Assembly: GCA_019636335.1 (NCBI GenBank)
Contig: JAHBXR010000004.1
Coordinates: forward strand, 124,001-188,000
Length of the DNA: 64,000 nucleotides
From: Pirellulales bacterium
GTDB taxonomy: Bacteria; Planctomycetota; Planctomycetia; Pirellulales; JAEUIK01
Reading direction: 5' to 3'
The first letter of the stretch is position 1, and each line of letters opens with the position of its first letter. The notes beneath the pieces were generated by a model. It was not told where the DNA came from. It did no database searches and worked only from the letters and a program-made list of their open reading frames with translations. Position numbers and translations under genes: made by a program. This document shows, in pieces, positions 33,376 to 41,927 of the stretch.

Positions 33376-34755
33376 ATGCTGCGACTGATCGGCAAGGGCA
33401 CGGCGCACACCTGCGACGGCATCACGCGGCGCGATTTTCTCGAGGCGGGCACCCTCTCGGCCATCGGACTCACGCTGCCGCAGCTCATGGCGATGCAGGC
33501 GCAGGGCGCCGTCACCCCCGCGCACGATGAACGCAGCGTGATCATGATCTTCAACCTGGGCGCGCCGAGCCAGCTCGACACCTGGGACATGAAGCCCGAC
33601 GCGCCGGCCGAGATCCGCGGTCCCTTCAAGCCAATCACCACGTCGGCCCCCGGCATCGAGATCTCCGAGATCTTCCCGCAGATGGCGCGGCACGCCGACA
33701 AGTTCTCCCTCGTGCGAAGCTGCTACCACACGGCGGCCGCGGTCCACGATACTGGTCACCAGATGATGCAGACGGGGCGCCTCTTTACCGGCGGCATCAA
33801 CACACCCCACGCCGGGTGTGCCGTCTCGTACCTGCGTGGGCGGAAGAGCGACCTGCCGGCGCACGTGATCCTGCCCGAGCCGATGGGCCGCACTGGCGGC
33901 AATCTGCCGCACGGACAAGACGCCGGGTTCCTCGGCAAGGCGCACGATCCTTTCGTGCTGATGGCCGATCCGTCGAAGCCCGACTTCCAAGTGCCCGACC
34001 TGCTGCCCCCCAAGGAAATCGGTGAAGTACGACTCGCGCGGCGCCGCAAGCTACGCTCCATCGTCGACGAGCGCGTGAAGGCCTTCGAGACGAGCGCCAG
34101 CGCCCAGCAGCTCGACAACAACTTCGAGGCGGCCTTCCGTCTGATGACGAGCACGCAGGCCCGCGAGGCCTTCGACCTAACTCGCGAAAAACCCGAGACG
34201 CGCGAGCGTTACGGCATGACGCGCTTCGGCCAAAGCTGCCTGCTCAGCCGGCGCTTGATCGAGGCGGGCGTGCGCTTCGTCACCGTGAATACTTTTCTGA
34301 CGGTGTTCGACGAGATCACCTGGGACATCCACGGATCGAAGCCGTTCACCTCGATCGAAGGCATGCGCGACATCGTCGCCCCGATGTACGATCAGGCCTA
34401 CAGTGCGTTGCTCGAGGATCTGAGCCAGCGCGGCCTGCTCGAGAACACCATGGTCTGCAATCTGGCCGAGTTCGGCCGCACGCCCAAGGTGAACCCCGCC
34501 GGCGGGCGCGATCACTGGCCGCAATGCTGGACCGTGTCGTTCGCCGGGGGGGGCGTGCAAGGGGGGCGTGTCGTGGGGCGCAGCGATCCGATCGGCGGCG
34601 TGCCGGCCGAGCGGCCGGTCGAGCCGGCGGAGATCGTGGCCACGATCTACAAGAGCCTCGGACTCGATCTGGAAACGAAGCTGCCTGGCCCGCAGTCGCG
34701 GCCGTTCCCGCTGGTCGATTTCGGCGTCCACGAGATTCGCGAGCTGTTCGCGTAA
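33376..34755 (+). CDS. DUF1501 family protein with Tat-like signal
   Basis: A 459-residue protein. The N-terminus TRRDFLEAGTLSAIGLTLP is a twin-arginine-type signal. The DUF1501 body, related to sulfatase/alkaline phosphatase folds, shows SVIMIFNLGAPSQLDTWDMKP, AVHDTGHQMMQTGR, TWDIHG, VCNLAEFGRTPKVN and GRDHWP, where metal ligands are expected. In planctomycetes these genes usually follow a DUF1549/DUF1553 cytochrome-like gene; here none is adjacent. The function is not established. Confidence 0.93.
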   Translation: MLRLIGKGTAHTCDGITRRDFLEAGTLSAIGLTLPQLMAMQAQGAVTPAHDERSVIMIFNLGAPSQLDTWDMKPDAPAEIRGPFKPITTSAPGIEISEIFPQMARHADKFSLVRSCYHTAAAVHDTGHQMMQTGRLFTGGINTPHAGCAVSYLRGRKSDLPAHVILPEPMGRTGGNLPHGQDAGFLGKAHDPFVLMADPSKPDFQVPDLLPPKEIGEVRLARRRKLRSIVDERVKAFETSASAQQLDNNFEAAFRLMTSTQAREAFDLTREKPETRERYGMTRFGQSCLLSRRLIEAGVRFVTVNTFLTVFDEITWDIHGSKPFTSIEGMRDIVAPMYDQAYSALLEDLSQRGLLENTMVCNLAEFGRTPKVNPAGGRDHWPQCWTVSFAGGGVQGGRVVGRSDPIGGVPAERPVEPAEIVATIYKSLGLDLETKLPGPQSRPFPLVDFGVHEIRELFA

Positions 34756-34997
34756 CCGCCAACTCCTGTGCGGGGCGCGAGTTTCGGCCCCTCGCGGCAC
34801 GATCGGCACAAACGACAAAGTCCTGTTGCGACGGGCTCCCGGCCCTCTTGCCGCGGCGGCAACTGTTGTTGACCGGCGCACCAGGGACTTGTAGAGTTCA
34901 GCGTGAAGGTCGATCGAACGCTAAGTTGCCAGCATGCAACAGTTTTCGCGTCACTGGACGCGCCGCGCGGCTCAAAAAACCCCTGGGGTAACGTCAC

Positions 34998-35723
34998 ATG
35001 AGTTACGTCGACGACAACAATCCATATCGTGCCGGTCTCGGCACCCTGGCCGCGCAGGCCGATGTCAACGAGCGAGCCGAGTTCATCACGAAGACTTACC
35101 TGCACCTGGCCGGTGCGGTGAGCGCCTTCGTTGGGCTCGTGTACCTGTTGCTGAATTTCTTTCCGGCGACCGAACAACTCGTGCAATGGATGACCGGTGG
35201 TTACGCCTGGCTCGTCGTGCTCGGCGCCTTCATGCTGGTGAGTTGGATCGCGCAGAGCTGGGCCATGTCGGCCACGTCGATCGGTCTCCAGTATGCCGGC
35301 CTTTCGCTCTACGTCGTGGCGCAAGCCTTCATCACGCTGCCACTCGTCTGGGTCGCGCAGAACTTCGCCGCGCCGGGTACTATACCCGCGGCCGCGGTTA
35401 TTACGCTCGTCCTCTTCGGTGGTCTGACGGCCATCGTCTTTGTCACGCGGTACGACTTTTCGTTCCTGCGCGGCATTCTCATGCTGTCGGGCTTCGTGGC
35501 CCTCGGCGTGATCGTGTGCAGCATCCTGTTCAGCTTCAACCTGGGCATGCTGTTCACCGCGCTGATGATCGCCTTCGCCTGCGGCTACATCCTCTACGAC
35601 ACGTCAAACATCATGTACCACTACCGCATCGGCCAGCACGTGGCGGCTGCCCTCGGGTTATTCGCCTCGGTGGTGTTGCTCTTCTGGTGGGTGTTGCGAC
35701 TCGTGATGGCCTCGCGCGACTAA
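34998..35723 (+). CDS. Bax inhibitor-1/YccA family membrane protein
   Basis: A 241-residue protein with seven predicted helices. Family features include FITKTYLHLAGAVSAFVGLVYLL, an Asp/His-rich C-terminal region (ACGYILYDTSNIMYHYRIGQHVAAAL) and the final FWWVLRLVM. Homologues are pH-sensitive calcium leak channels or modulators of membrane proteolysis. It appears to be a single-gene unit followed by a strong hairpin. Confidence 0.92.
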   Translation: MSYVDDNNPYRAGLGTLAAQADVNERAEFITKTYLHLAGAVSAFVGLVYLLLNFFPATEQLVQWMTGGYAWLVVLGAFMLVSWIAQSWAMSATSIGLQYAGLSLYVVAQAFITLPLVWVAQNFAAPGTIPAAAVITLVLFGGLTAIVFVTRYDFSFLRGILMLSGFVALGVIVCSILFSFNLGMLFTALMIAFACGYILYDTSNIMYHYRIGQHVAAALGLFASVVLLFWWVLRLVMASRD

Positions 35724-35752
35724 GCCCCGTGCGCCACCACAACTCGAAACTC

Positions 35753-35784
35753 CACACGGCCACGCCAACCGGCGTGGCCGTGTG
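35753..35784 (+). terminator. Strong hairpin after the Bax inhibitor gene
   Basis: A perfect 14-bp stem (CACACGGCCACGCC / GGCGTGGCCGTGTG) with loop AACC starts 30 nt after the stop codon. No T-run follows, so it may act with Rho or protect the 3' end. Confidence 0.6.
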
Positions 35785-35885
35785 CGTTGCGGGGCAGGCA
35801 ACTCGCGTCTGGCAGCGGTCGAAATAGAGGCACGCTCACCACGAAAAGAGTTACGGCGTCGATGTTTAGCGATCTCGACCTCGCG

Positions 35886-35914
35886 TTGTCAGTGAGGGCG
35901 AGAAGCGATATAAT
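35886..35914 (+). promoter_or_regulatory. Near-consensus sigma-70 promoter of the ispF-cysS-ruvCA run
   Basis: TTGTCA (35886-35891), a 17-nt spacer and a perfect TATAAT (35909-35914). Transcription would begin near 35921, within 85-120 nt of the start of ispF coding, and could read through cysS, ruvC and ruvA. Confidence 0.8.
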
Positions 35915-36004
35915 CCGCCGCAGAATCGAGGACTTTCCGCGTCGGATTCGTGCCCGTGGCAAGACCGTACGGCAGCACGCCGGCCGCGACCCTGGATCCA
36001 CCGA

Positions 36005-36502
36005 CTGGGAGACGACGCCACGCTCGCTGCAAGAGTTGGAATCGGACACGATACGCATCGCCTGGCCCCCGGCGGTCCGTTGCGATTGGGCGGGATCGAC
36101 GTCCCCTTCGAGCACGGTCTAGTGGGGCATAGCGATGCCGACGTGCTCCTGCACGCCGTGACCGATGCCCTGTTGGGCGCCGCGGCGCAGGGAGACATCG
36201 GCGAGCTGTTTCCCGACACCGATCCGGCGAACCGTGGTCGCGATTCGGCCGATATGTTGATCGCCGCTCGCCAGCGCGTGGCGGCCGCCGGTTATCGCGT
36301 CTCGAACGTCGATTGCATCGTGTTCGCCGAGCGACCCAAACTTTCACCCTTCAAGGATGCCATTCGCGAGCGCCTGGCCGCCCTGCTCGAGATACCGATC
36401 GATCGTGTCGGCGTCAAAGCCAAGACGGGAGAAGCCGTCGGGCCGGTCGGGCGGATGGAAGCGATCATGGCCCAGGCAATCATCGCGATCGAACCATGTT
36501 GA
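36005..36502 (+). CDS. ispF: 2-C-methyl-D-erythritol 2,4-cyclodiphosphate synthase, non-standard start
   Basis: The enzyme forms the cyclodiphosphate in the non-mevalonate isoprenoid pathway. The frame carries RVGIGHDTHRLAPGGPLRL (D-x-H zinc ligands), VGHSDADVLLHAVTDALLG, DIGELFPDTDP and the C-terminal VGVKAKTGEAVG. The first ATG/GTG/TTG after the promoter in this frame is TTG 36080, which would remove the D-x-H site, and no such codon lies between the in-frame stop at 35867 and 36080. CTG 36005 is used here as the nearest candidate; ACG 36020, eight bases after GGAG, is another. A sequencing or real frameshift is also possible. The catalytic body is complete. Confidence 0.85.
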   Translation: MGDDATLAARVGIGHDTHRLAPGGPLRLGGIDVPFEHGLVGHSDADVLLHAVTDALLGAAAQGDIGELFPDTDPANRGRDSADMLIAARQRVAAAGYRVSNVDCIVFAERPKLSPFKDAIRERLAALLEIPIDRVGVKAKTGEAVGPVGRMEAIMAQAIIAIEPC

Positions 36503-36546
36503 CCACTTCACCGCAGCACACTCCCTCAGAGACTCAAGCGCCCCCT

Positions 36547-38091
36547 ATGGCGATTCGCATCTACAACACGCTGTCGAAGAATAAAGAACCCTTCGAACCG
36601 TTGCAGCCCGGCAAGGTGGGCATCTACCTGTGCGGGCCCACGGTCTACAAGCCCAGCCACATCGGCCACATGGTCGGGCCGGTGATCTTCGACACGATCA
36701 AGCGCTATCTCGTCTACTGCGGCTTCGACGTGACGCTGGTGATCAACGTCACCGACATCGACGACAAGTTGATTAACGAATCGCGCACGCGCGGCATGAC
36801 GATGCCCGAGCTCGCGCGCGAGATGACCGACGACTACATGGCCAACCTCCAGGCGATGGGAGTCGAAACGGTCGATCACTTCCCGCGCGCCACCGACAAC
36901 ATCGAAGAGATCATCGCCCTGACCAGAACGCTCGTCGATGGCGGCTTCGCCTACGTGGCCGCAGGGGGGGACGTCTACTTCGAGGTGGGCAAGGATCCCG
37001 AATATGGCAAGCTGAGCCATCGCTCGGTCGAGGCGCTCGTCGGCGAAGGGGGCGACATGGCCGATCGCAAGCGCTCGGCCGCCGACTTCGCCCTGTGGAA
37101 GGGGGCCAAGCCGGGCGAGCCCTCGTGGCCCAGCCCCTGGGGACCCGGCCGGCCTGGGTGGCATATCGAATGCTCGGCCATGAGCCGCCGGTTGCTCGGC
37201 GAGTCGTTCGACATTCACGGCGGCGGGCTGGATCTCGTCTTCCCGCACCACGAAAACGAAATCGCCCAGAGCGAATGCTGCCACGGCAAACCCCAGGCCA
37301 AGTACTGGCTGCACAATGGACTGATGCAGGCGGCCGATGAAGTCGGCAAAGTCGGCGGACGCAACACGCGCACCGCGGCCGATGGCGACGATCGCGCCGA
37401 GCAAGAAGCGGGCAAGATGGGCAAATCGAAGGGGGCCAGCGCCTTCCGCGACCTGCTCCAGCAATACTCGGCCGAGACGATCCGCTTCTTTTTGCTATCG
37501 ACGCACTACCGCCGACCGATCTACTACAGCGCCGAGCGTCTCGACGAGGTCGGCACCAGCCTGGCCACGTTCTATCGTTTCTTCGAGCGTTTCGCCCGCG
37601 TCGCGGGCTCGAGCTTCTACGAGTTGCAGCCCCCCGTGCGGCGCGGCGCCCAGCACGACGCGAAGAGTCTCGGCGCGGCCGAGCGCGAGCGCTATCTCGA
37701 AACCATGGACGACGATTTCAACACCGGCGGCGCCATCGGCGTGCTGTTCGATCTCGTCCGGTTGCTCAATAAGTTCGTCGACGAAAACAAGCTGGAAGAG
37801 CGCGACAAGCAAACGCCCGAGCTGATGGGCCGGCTGCGCGAAGGCGCCCTCACCTTGCGCGAGCTGTCGGCCATTCTGGGCCTGTTCCGCGAGCCGGTCG
37901 TTCAAGCTGACGCCGCCGGGGGGGACGATCTGGCCGATGGACTGATGCAGCTCATCATCGAGATCCGCGCCGAGTCGCGCAAGAAGAAGGACTTCGCCAC
38001 GGCCGACAAGATTCGCGACGCGCTCACTGCCCTGCGCGTCACGCTCGAGGATCGCCCCGACGGCACCGGTTGGAAGCGCGCCGCGCCGTAA
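36547..38091 (+). CDS. cysS: Cysteinyl-tRNA synthetase
   Basis: A 514-residue class I synthetase from ATG 36547, where the family sequence begins; ATG 36496, overlapping the ispF end, is an alternative. Motifs: zinc ligand and site at YLCGPTVYKPSHIGHMVG, WHIECSAM, FPHHENEIAQSE, and KMGKSKG in place of KMSKS. Between HNGLMQ and KMGKS there is a ~30-residue Gly/Ala/Asp-rich insertion (AADEVGKVGGRNTRTAADGD...) where most bacterial enzymes have about 8 residues. The C-terminal helical domain (KKKDFATADKIRDAL) is intact. Essential gene, co-directional with ispF. Confidence 0.95.
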   Translation: MAIRIYNTLSKNKEPFEPLQPGKVGIYLCGPTVYKPSHIGHMVGPVIFDTIKRYLVYCGFDVTLVINVTDIDDKLINESRTRGMTMPELAREMTDDYMANLQAMGVETVDHFPRATDNIEEIIALTRTLVDGGFAYVAAGGDVYFEVGKDPEYGKLSHRSVEALVGEGGDMADRKRSAADFALWKGAKPGEPSWPSPWGPGRPGWHIECSAMSRRLLGESFDIHGGGLDLVFPHHENEIAQSECCHGKPQAKYWLHNGLMQAADEVGKVGGRNTRTAADGDDRAEQEAGKMGKSKGASAFRDLLQQYSAETIRFFLLSTHYRRPIYYSAERLDEVGTSLATFYRFFERFARVAGSSFYELQPPVRRGAQHDAKSLGAAERERYLETMDDDFNTGGAIGVLFDLVRLLNKFVDENKLEERDKQTPELMGRLREGALTLRELSAILGLFREPVVQADAAGGDDLADGLMQLIIEIRAESRKKKDFATADKIRDALTALRVTLEDRPDGTGWKRAAP

Positions 38092-38111
38092 GGCCCGCGA
38101 AACTTCTATCC

Positions 38112-38639
38112 ATGAACCATCCTGCCAGCACGCTGCGGATCCTGGGCGTTGATCCGGGCCTCAACATCACGGGCTACGGCGTGCTCGACGTTAGCGGCGG
38201 GCAACCGCAGTTGGTCGAGGCCGGTGTCGTGCGCGGCAAGACGCGTGGGTCGCTCACTGCCCGACTGGCCGAGATCCACGAAGGACTGGCCGAGGTGATC
38301 GCCACGCTTGCCCCGGCGGCCATGTCGCTCGAGCAGCTCTACAGCCATTACCAGCGGCCGCGTACGGCGATCTTAATGGGTCATGCACGGGGCGTGATCT
38401 GTCTGGCCGCCTCGCAAGCGGGGGTGCCGGTCTTTCACTACAACGCCACGCAGATCAAGCGCGTGCTCACCGGCAATGGCCGCGCGCCTAAGCTGCAGGT
38501 GCAGCAGGCGATCGAGCGCGAGCTGCGGCTCACCTCGCGGCCCGACCCCCCCGACGTGGCCGACGCCTTGGCCATTGCCATTTGTCACTACTATCTGAAC
38601 CGCGACGGCATACGCCGCGCCCGCGCTCGCAAGGCCTGA
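38112..38639 (+). CDS. ruvC: Holliday junction resolvase RuvC
   Basis: A 175-residue protein from ATG 38112. The four catalytic acids of the RNase H-like fold are present: Asp14 ([14 protein letters not shown]), Glu74 (SLEQLYSHY), Asp148 and Asp151 ([14 protein letters not shown]). It cuts four-way DNA junctions at the end of recombination, with RuvAB. It lies 20 nt after cysS and 38 nt before ruvA; ruvB is not in the window. Confidence 0.95.
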   Translation: MNHPASTLRILGVDPGLNITGYGVLDVSGGQPQLVEAGVVRGKTRGSLTARLAEIHEGLAEVIATLAPAAMSLEQLYSHYQRPRTAILMGHARGVICLAASQAGVPVFHYNATQIKRVLTGNGRAPKLQVQQAIERELRLTSRPDPPDVADALAIAICHYYLNRDGIRRARARKA

Positions 38640-38677
38640 CGGGCCACGACTACCCACGCAATGGAGGCGATTCGACA

Positions 38678-39304
38678 GTGATTACGCGCATCACGGGCCG
38701 GCTGCTGGCAGTCTCGGAGGAGTACGTCACGCTCGCCGTGGGGGCGTTCGAGTACGAGGTGCTCATTCCCGAATTTTGCCGCCGCCAGTTGCAGCACGAG
38801 ATCGGCAACGAGGTGAGCCTGCACACGATCGACTATCTCGAAGGAAACCCGATGCAGGGGCGGCTCACGCCCCGACTGGTCGGCTTCTTGAGCCAGGTCG
38901 AGCGTGAGTTCTTCAACCTGTTCTGCTCGGTCGACGGCGTGGGGGTGAAGAAGGCGCTGCGGGCCATGATCCGTCCCGTCCCCGAGGTGGCCCAGGCGAT
39001 CGAGGAGCAAGAGATCAAGGTCCTCTCGGCGTTACCGGGCATCGGCCCCGCGATGGCCGAGCGCATCGTGGCCAAGCTGCGCCGCAAGGTGCCGAAGTTC
39101 GCGCTGCTGGTGGCCCGCGATCTCCCCGCCGGCGCGGACGTCGAGCGCGACGTGGTGGATGAAACCTACGAAGTGTTGCGCACGCTGGGGCATTCGGAAA
39201 GCGACTGCCGCCGCCTGATCGAAGCGGCACTGTCGCGGAAGAAGAAATACAAAGACGTGCAAGAACTGCTCACCGCGGTCTACGATCAGACGCACGCGGG
39301 GTGA
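38678..39304 (+). CDS. ruvA: Holliday junction branch migration protein RuvA
   Basis: A 208-residue protein beginning at GTG 38678, which follows GGAGG and gives the standard start [18 protein letters not shown]. Domain I (OB fold), the double helix-hairpin-helix ([17 protein letters not shown] and [19 protein letters not shown]) and the C-terminal RuvB-contacting domain ([23 protein letters not shown]) are all present. It holds the junction for RuvB. Last gene of the housekeeping run. Confidence 0.94.
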   Translation: MITRITGRLLAVSEEYVTLAVGAFEYEVLIPEFCRRQLQHEIGNEVSLHTIDYLEGNPMQGRLTPRLVGFLSQVEREFFNLFCSVDGVGVKKALRAMIRPVPEVAQAIEEQEIKVLSALPGIGPAMAERIVAKLRRKVPKFALLVARDLPAGADVERDVVDETYEVLRTLGHSESDCRRLIEAALSRKKKYKDVQELLTAVYDQTHAG

Positions 39305-39376
39305 TGGCATCAAGTCGAGCGCCCGTGGTTCATTCGATCGGGTATCTGCCCGTTGGATTGGTGCGGGGAAATTCTC

Positions 39377-40270
39377 ATGCCAAATGGATCGGATGCGAAA
39401 TACGACGTCTGTCCCTGCTGCGGCTATGACTCGCTGCATGAGTGGTGTTCGATCTGTTATTGGGAAGAAGACACGGCATGCGAGCGGTTCCCAGATTGGA
39501 CACGTGGTGCAAATTGGCATTCACTGCGCGAAGCACAGGAATTATTCAAGTTGTTTGGATTCTGCGACGGTCCACACGAGCCATGGGCAAATAGGCCGCT
39601 TATCGAGCGAACTAGTGGGTTCGAGCGCAGCTCTTCATGGCAACCGTTCACTCCGCCATTCCGCGGCCCGTCAATCGATCCCGACCTGCCACTGAACGAC
39701 GCGACGTGTCCTTGCTGCGGATTCGTCACGATCAATGCGGGCGAGAATTGGTGTCCGATTTGTGGGTGGACCTTCTGCAGCCAACAGCAGAGTCCAGATG
39801 CTCAATGCATGCCGAATCGCATTAGCCTTCGCAACTCGCAATACAACTATGATCGCTGTGGCGCTATCAACGAGGCTTGGCTTCCATACGTTCGGAAGCC
39901 ATATGTCCGCGACCGCCGTAATCCTGCCTGGCAACCGTTGCAGTGGTGTCACGACGCCACGCAGTACGGTCGGTTGGCTATTCCGGATTCTGCTACCAGA
40001 TCAGACCTGACCTGTCCCTGTTGTGGGTACAAAGCTATTTCTATTCAGACTAGCATTTGTCCAATCTGTCTTTGGCACTTCTATCTGGGACACAGAGACG
40101 CGTTGGATGCGAGCAAGCCCAATTCGATCAACTTGCGTCAAGCACAAGAGAACTATCGCCGCATCGGTGCGTATCGCGAGTTACCGACCCACGAGTTTCC
40201 TTTTGCTAGCCCTCCACGTCAACCAACCGATGATGATGTGCGCGATCCAGAGTGGCGGTCCGTCGACTGA
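39377..40270 (+). CDS. Protein with three tandem CPCC cysteine-rich domains
   Basis: A 297-residue protein from ATG 39377. CPCCG occurs at residues 12-16, 111-115 and 213-217, each followed by a second pair (CSIC 24-27, CPIC 126-129, CPIC 228-231), then W and an N/W-x-x-SL-REAQ/NSQ/RQAQ-type helix, spaced about 100 residues. This is the CPCC domain (PF14206), normally single in a short protein and often seen near polymorphic-toxin or accessory loci. Codon use is visibly more AT-rich than in ruvA next door, suggesting transfer. Zinc binding is expected; function unknown. Confidence 0.85.
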   Translation: MPNGSDAKYDVCPCCGYDSLHEWCSICYWEEDTACERFPDWTRGANWHSLREAQELFKLFGFCDGPHEPWANRPLIERTSGFERSSSWQPFTPPFRGPSIDPDLPLNDATCPCCGFVTINAGENWCPICGWTFCSQQQSPDAQCMPNRISLRNSQYNYDRCGAINEAWLPYVRKPYVRDRRNPAWQPLQWCHDATQYGRLAIPDSATRSDLTCPCCGYKAISIQTSICPICLWHFYLGHRDALDASKPNSINLRQAQENYRRIGAYRELPTHEFPFASPPRQPTDDDVRDPEWRSVD

Positions 40271-40427
40271 AGGTTCGAGGTTGCTCTATTGTGACGTGGA
40301 GCAAATCGATACTCCGCGCACACCTGCCCGAGTAGGTTTCTGAGGGATGATGTTTCGTGGGGCGCGCATTCAAGCACACCTGGAAGACCTGGCTGTCCCC
40401 TTGACGGGAAGGGTTACTCCAGTACGT

Positions 40428-40721
40428 CTACCTTCGGTCTTTCCAGTAGGCAGGACGGCGGCGATGATGGGCCACGGCGAGTATACGGACTCGCCCAGGG
40501 GCTTCGAGCACATAAATGAGTCGGTAAGGGAACGACTTCACGCGTATGTAGCAGAACTTTGTACCGGCAATCTCGTGCGTTCCTGTATCTGCCCTGATGG
40601 CCACTGCGGCGTTCATCACCGAGTCCCGAAAACGCTCCGCCGCCTGCACACTGCGAACGGAATACCACGCCTCGGCAGCACGAGCTTCCTCCGCGGCAAG
40701 ATGATGGAAGACGATTTCCAC
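40428..40721 (-). CDS. ParE/RelE-type toxin
   Basis: A 97-residue protein with the ParE/RelE superfamily pattern: N-terminal helix EIVFHHLAAEEARAAEAWY, the central GTHEIAGTKFCYIRVKSFPYRLIYV and the C-terminal VRILAVAHHRRRPAYW. The HHRRRPxYW ending is typical of the group whose partner is the short addiction-module antitoxin encoded just upstream. Target (gyrase or ribosome) cannot be decided from sequence. Confidence 0.87.
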   Translation of the reverse strand: MEIVFHHLAAEEARAAEAWYSVRSVQAAERFRDSVMNAAVAIRADTGTHEIAGTKFCYIRVKSFPYRLIYVLEAPGRVRILAVAHHRRRPAYWKDRR

Positions 40722-40729
40722 GTCCTAAA

Positions 40730-40939
40730 TCACTCTCTCGTCCAAAGGTTCGAGAGGGGAATAGAAGGCATAGTATCCTGCGCACGTCGTTCCAGTTCGT
40801 CGAGCAGCGCAGTATCGTCAGCGCTGAGTCCCGGCAGTTCTTCCGGTAACGAATCCAAGATTTCTCCCACCAGCAGGAGGCGTTCTTCTTCGGACAGCTT
40901 CAGCACGGCATCGAAGATTTGATCGCGAGCGGAGGACAT
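40730..40939 (-). CDS. Addiction-module antitoxin component
   Basis: A 69-residue protein (DAVLKLSEEERLLLVGEILDSLPEE ... DELERRAQD) of the type usually annotated as addiction module antitoxin (TIGR02574-like). It lies 8 nt upstream of the ParE-type toxin on the same strand. The leucine-rich helix is the probable DNA-binding and dimer part and the acidic C-terminus the toxin-binding part. Confidence 0.82.
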   Translation of the reverse strand: MSSARDQIFDAVLKLSEEERLLLVGEILDSLPEELPGLSADDTALLDELERRAQDTMPSIPLSNLWTRE

Positions 40940-41078
40940 GTCGGCAACCTCGGGTATCCAGAAGCAAGCAAGACTTCCGATTCATTGTAAACAGTGGCGC
41001 CTCATTTTACCTGCGGCAGATCAAGTGGCGAATAGTACGGTTTGCATCGCGGAAATCGGAGAGACGGACCGCCTTGGG

Positions 41079-41648
41079 TCACTCGATCGGTTTCGCTTGA
41101 GCGATTAACTGGTTCCAATAGGGAGTTAAATCTAATGCCTTAACCCAATGCTCGAGGTAAGCGTGATCGAGAACGGCGAACTGCACCTCGTAAACGCCAA
41201 TCGCATCTTGCAGTTGCTTTTCGCTACCACCATACATCTGCGACCAGCGCAACTTCTGAACGATCGTATCTTCTGGAGCACTGACGTGCAGCGCGAGGTC
41301 GCCTGCCCGGTCCTGCATGCGACGCGCAAAGCGGCTCTGGTCGAACTCTTCCTCGGTCAAGAGCCAGAAATCGACTTTATCTCCTTCGCCCAACTCCAGC
41401 AGGTTGAACGTGGAACGCCGGGCGATCGCCTCGCTCATCGCCGGGCGGCTCAGGTAATAGTCGGGCGGCGGAAACGCCGCCAGCAGCCCCTCGATGTGGG
41501 ATGTCGCAAGCTGCACCACGATATCGATATCGTGAGTCGCACGCGGATCACCTTGCAAGCTCGAAGCCAGCGATCCGGTCAGCATGAAGGGGACCTCCAA
41601 GCGCTCCAGCACTTGAACGGTCTGCTTCAATAGTTCCGATTGTGACAT
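41079..41648 (-). CDS. Nucleotidyltransferase-fold protein (AbiEii/MNT-like)
   Basis: A 189-residue protein. LERLEVPFMLTGSLASSLQGD gives the GS motif and THDIDIVVQL the D-x-D of a nucleotidyltransferase, followed by VDFWLLT which may supply the third acid. Such proteins are the toxin-like half of several AbiE- or MNT-type pairs. It overlaps by 22 nt the small gene on its 5' side, which is therefore its likely partner. It is part of the accessory cluster next to tRNA-Leu. Confidence 0.75.
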   Translation of the reverse strand: MSQSELLKQTVQVLERLEVPFMLTGSLASSLQGDPRATHDIDIVVQLATSHIEGLLAAFPPPDYYLSRPAMSEAIARRSTFNLLELGEGDKVDFWLLTEEEFDQSRFARRMQDRAGDLALHVSAPEDTIVQKLRWSQMYGGSEKQLQDAIGVYEVQFAVLDHAYLEHWVKALDLTPYWNQLIAQAKPIE

Positions 41649-41845
41649 GCGGCCAGCCGTGCGAGGTAGAGCTGGTGGAACTCATCGTCCGGCAGCGTGG
41701 GAAATCGACGTCGCAATCCCTGCCGAAACAAGCTCCGCGACAGTTCGGTCAATTCGAACGCTTTCCTCAGTCGCTGCTCGGACGTCATGGCCCGCAGCAC
41801 TGCCAGATGCCGGGCATGATTCTGGCGCGGCTTGGACATTCGCAT
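41627..41845 (-). CDS. Small protein paired with the nucleotidyltransferase
   Basis: A 72-residue basic helical protein (AVLRAMTSEQRLRKAFELTE ... DDEFHQLYLARLAACH). It resembles a widespread small family with the pattern MTPEQRL-KAFELSE...GLR-RFP...E-R-L---RL. It starts at ATG 41845 (or 41839). Its 3' end overlaps the nucleotidyltransferase gene by 22 nt, indicating coupled translation. The frame is open further upstream only because it runs through the tRNA gene; that part is not coding. Confidence 0.7.
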   Translation of the reverse strand: MRMSKPRQNHARHLAVLRAMTSEQRLRKAFELTELSRSLFRQGLRRRFPTLPDDEFHQLYLARLAACHNRNY

Positions 41846-41927
41846 CTCGCCATCCCGCGCAAAACCCCGACCGAGAACTGCCGGGACGATCCCAAATGCC
41901 AGGCGAACCGCCCACGGAAGGAAAAAA

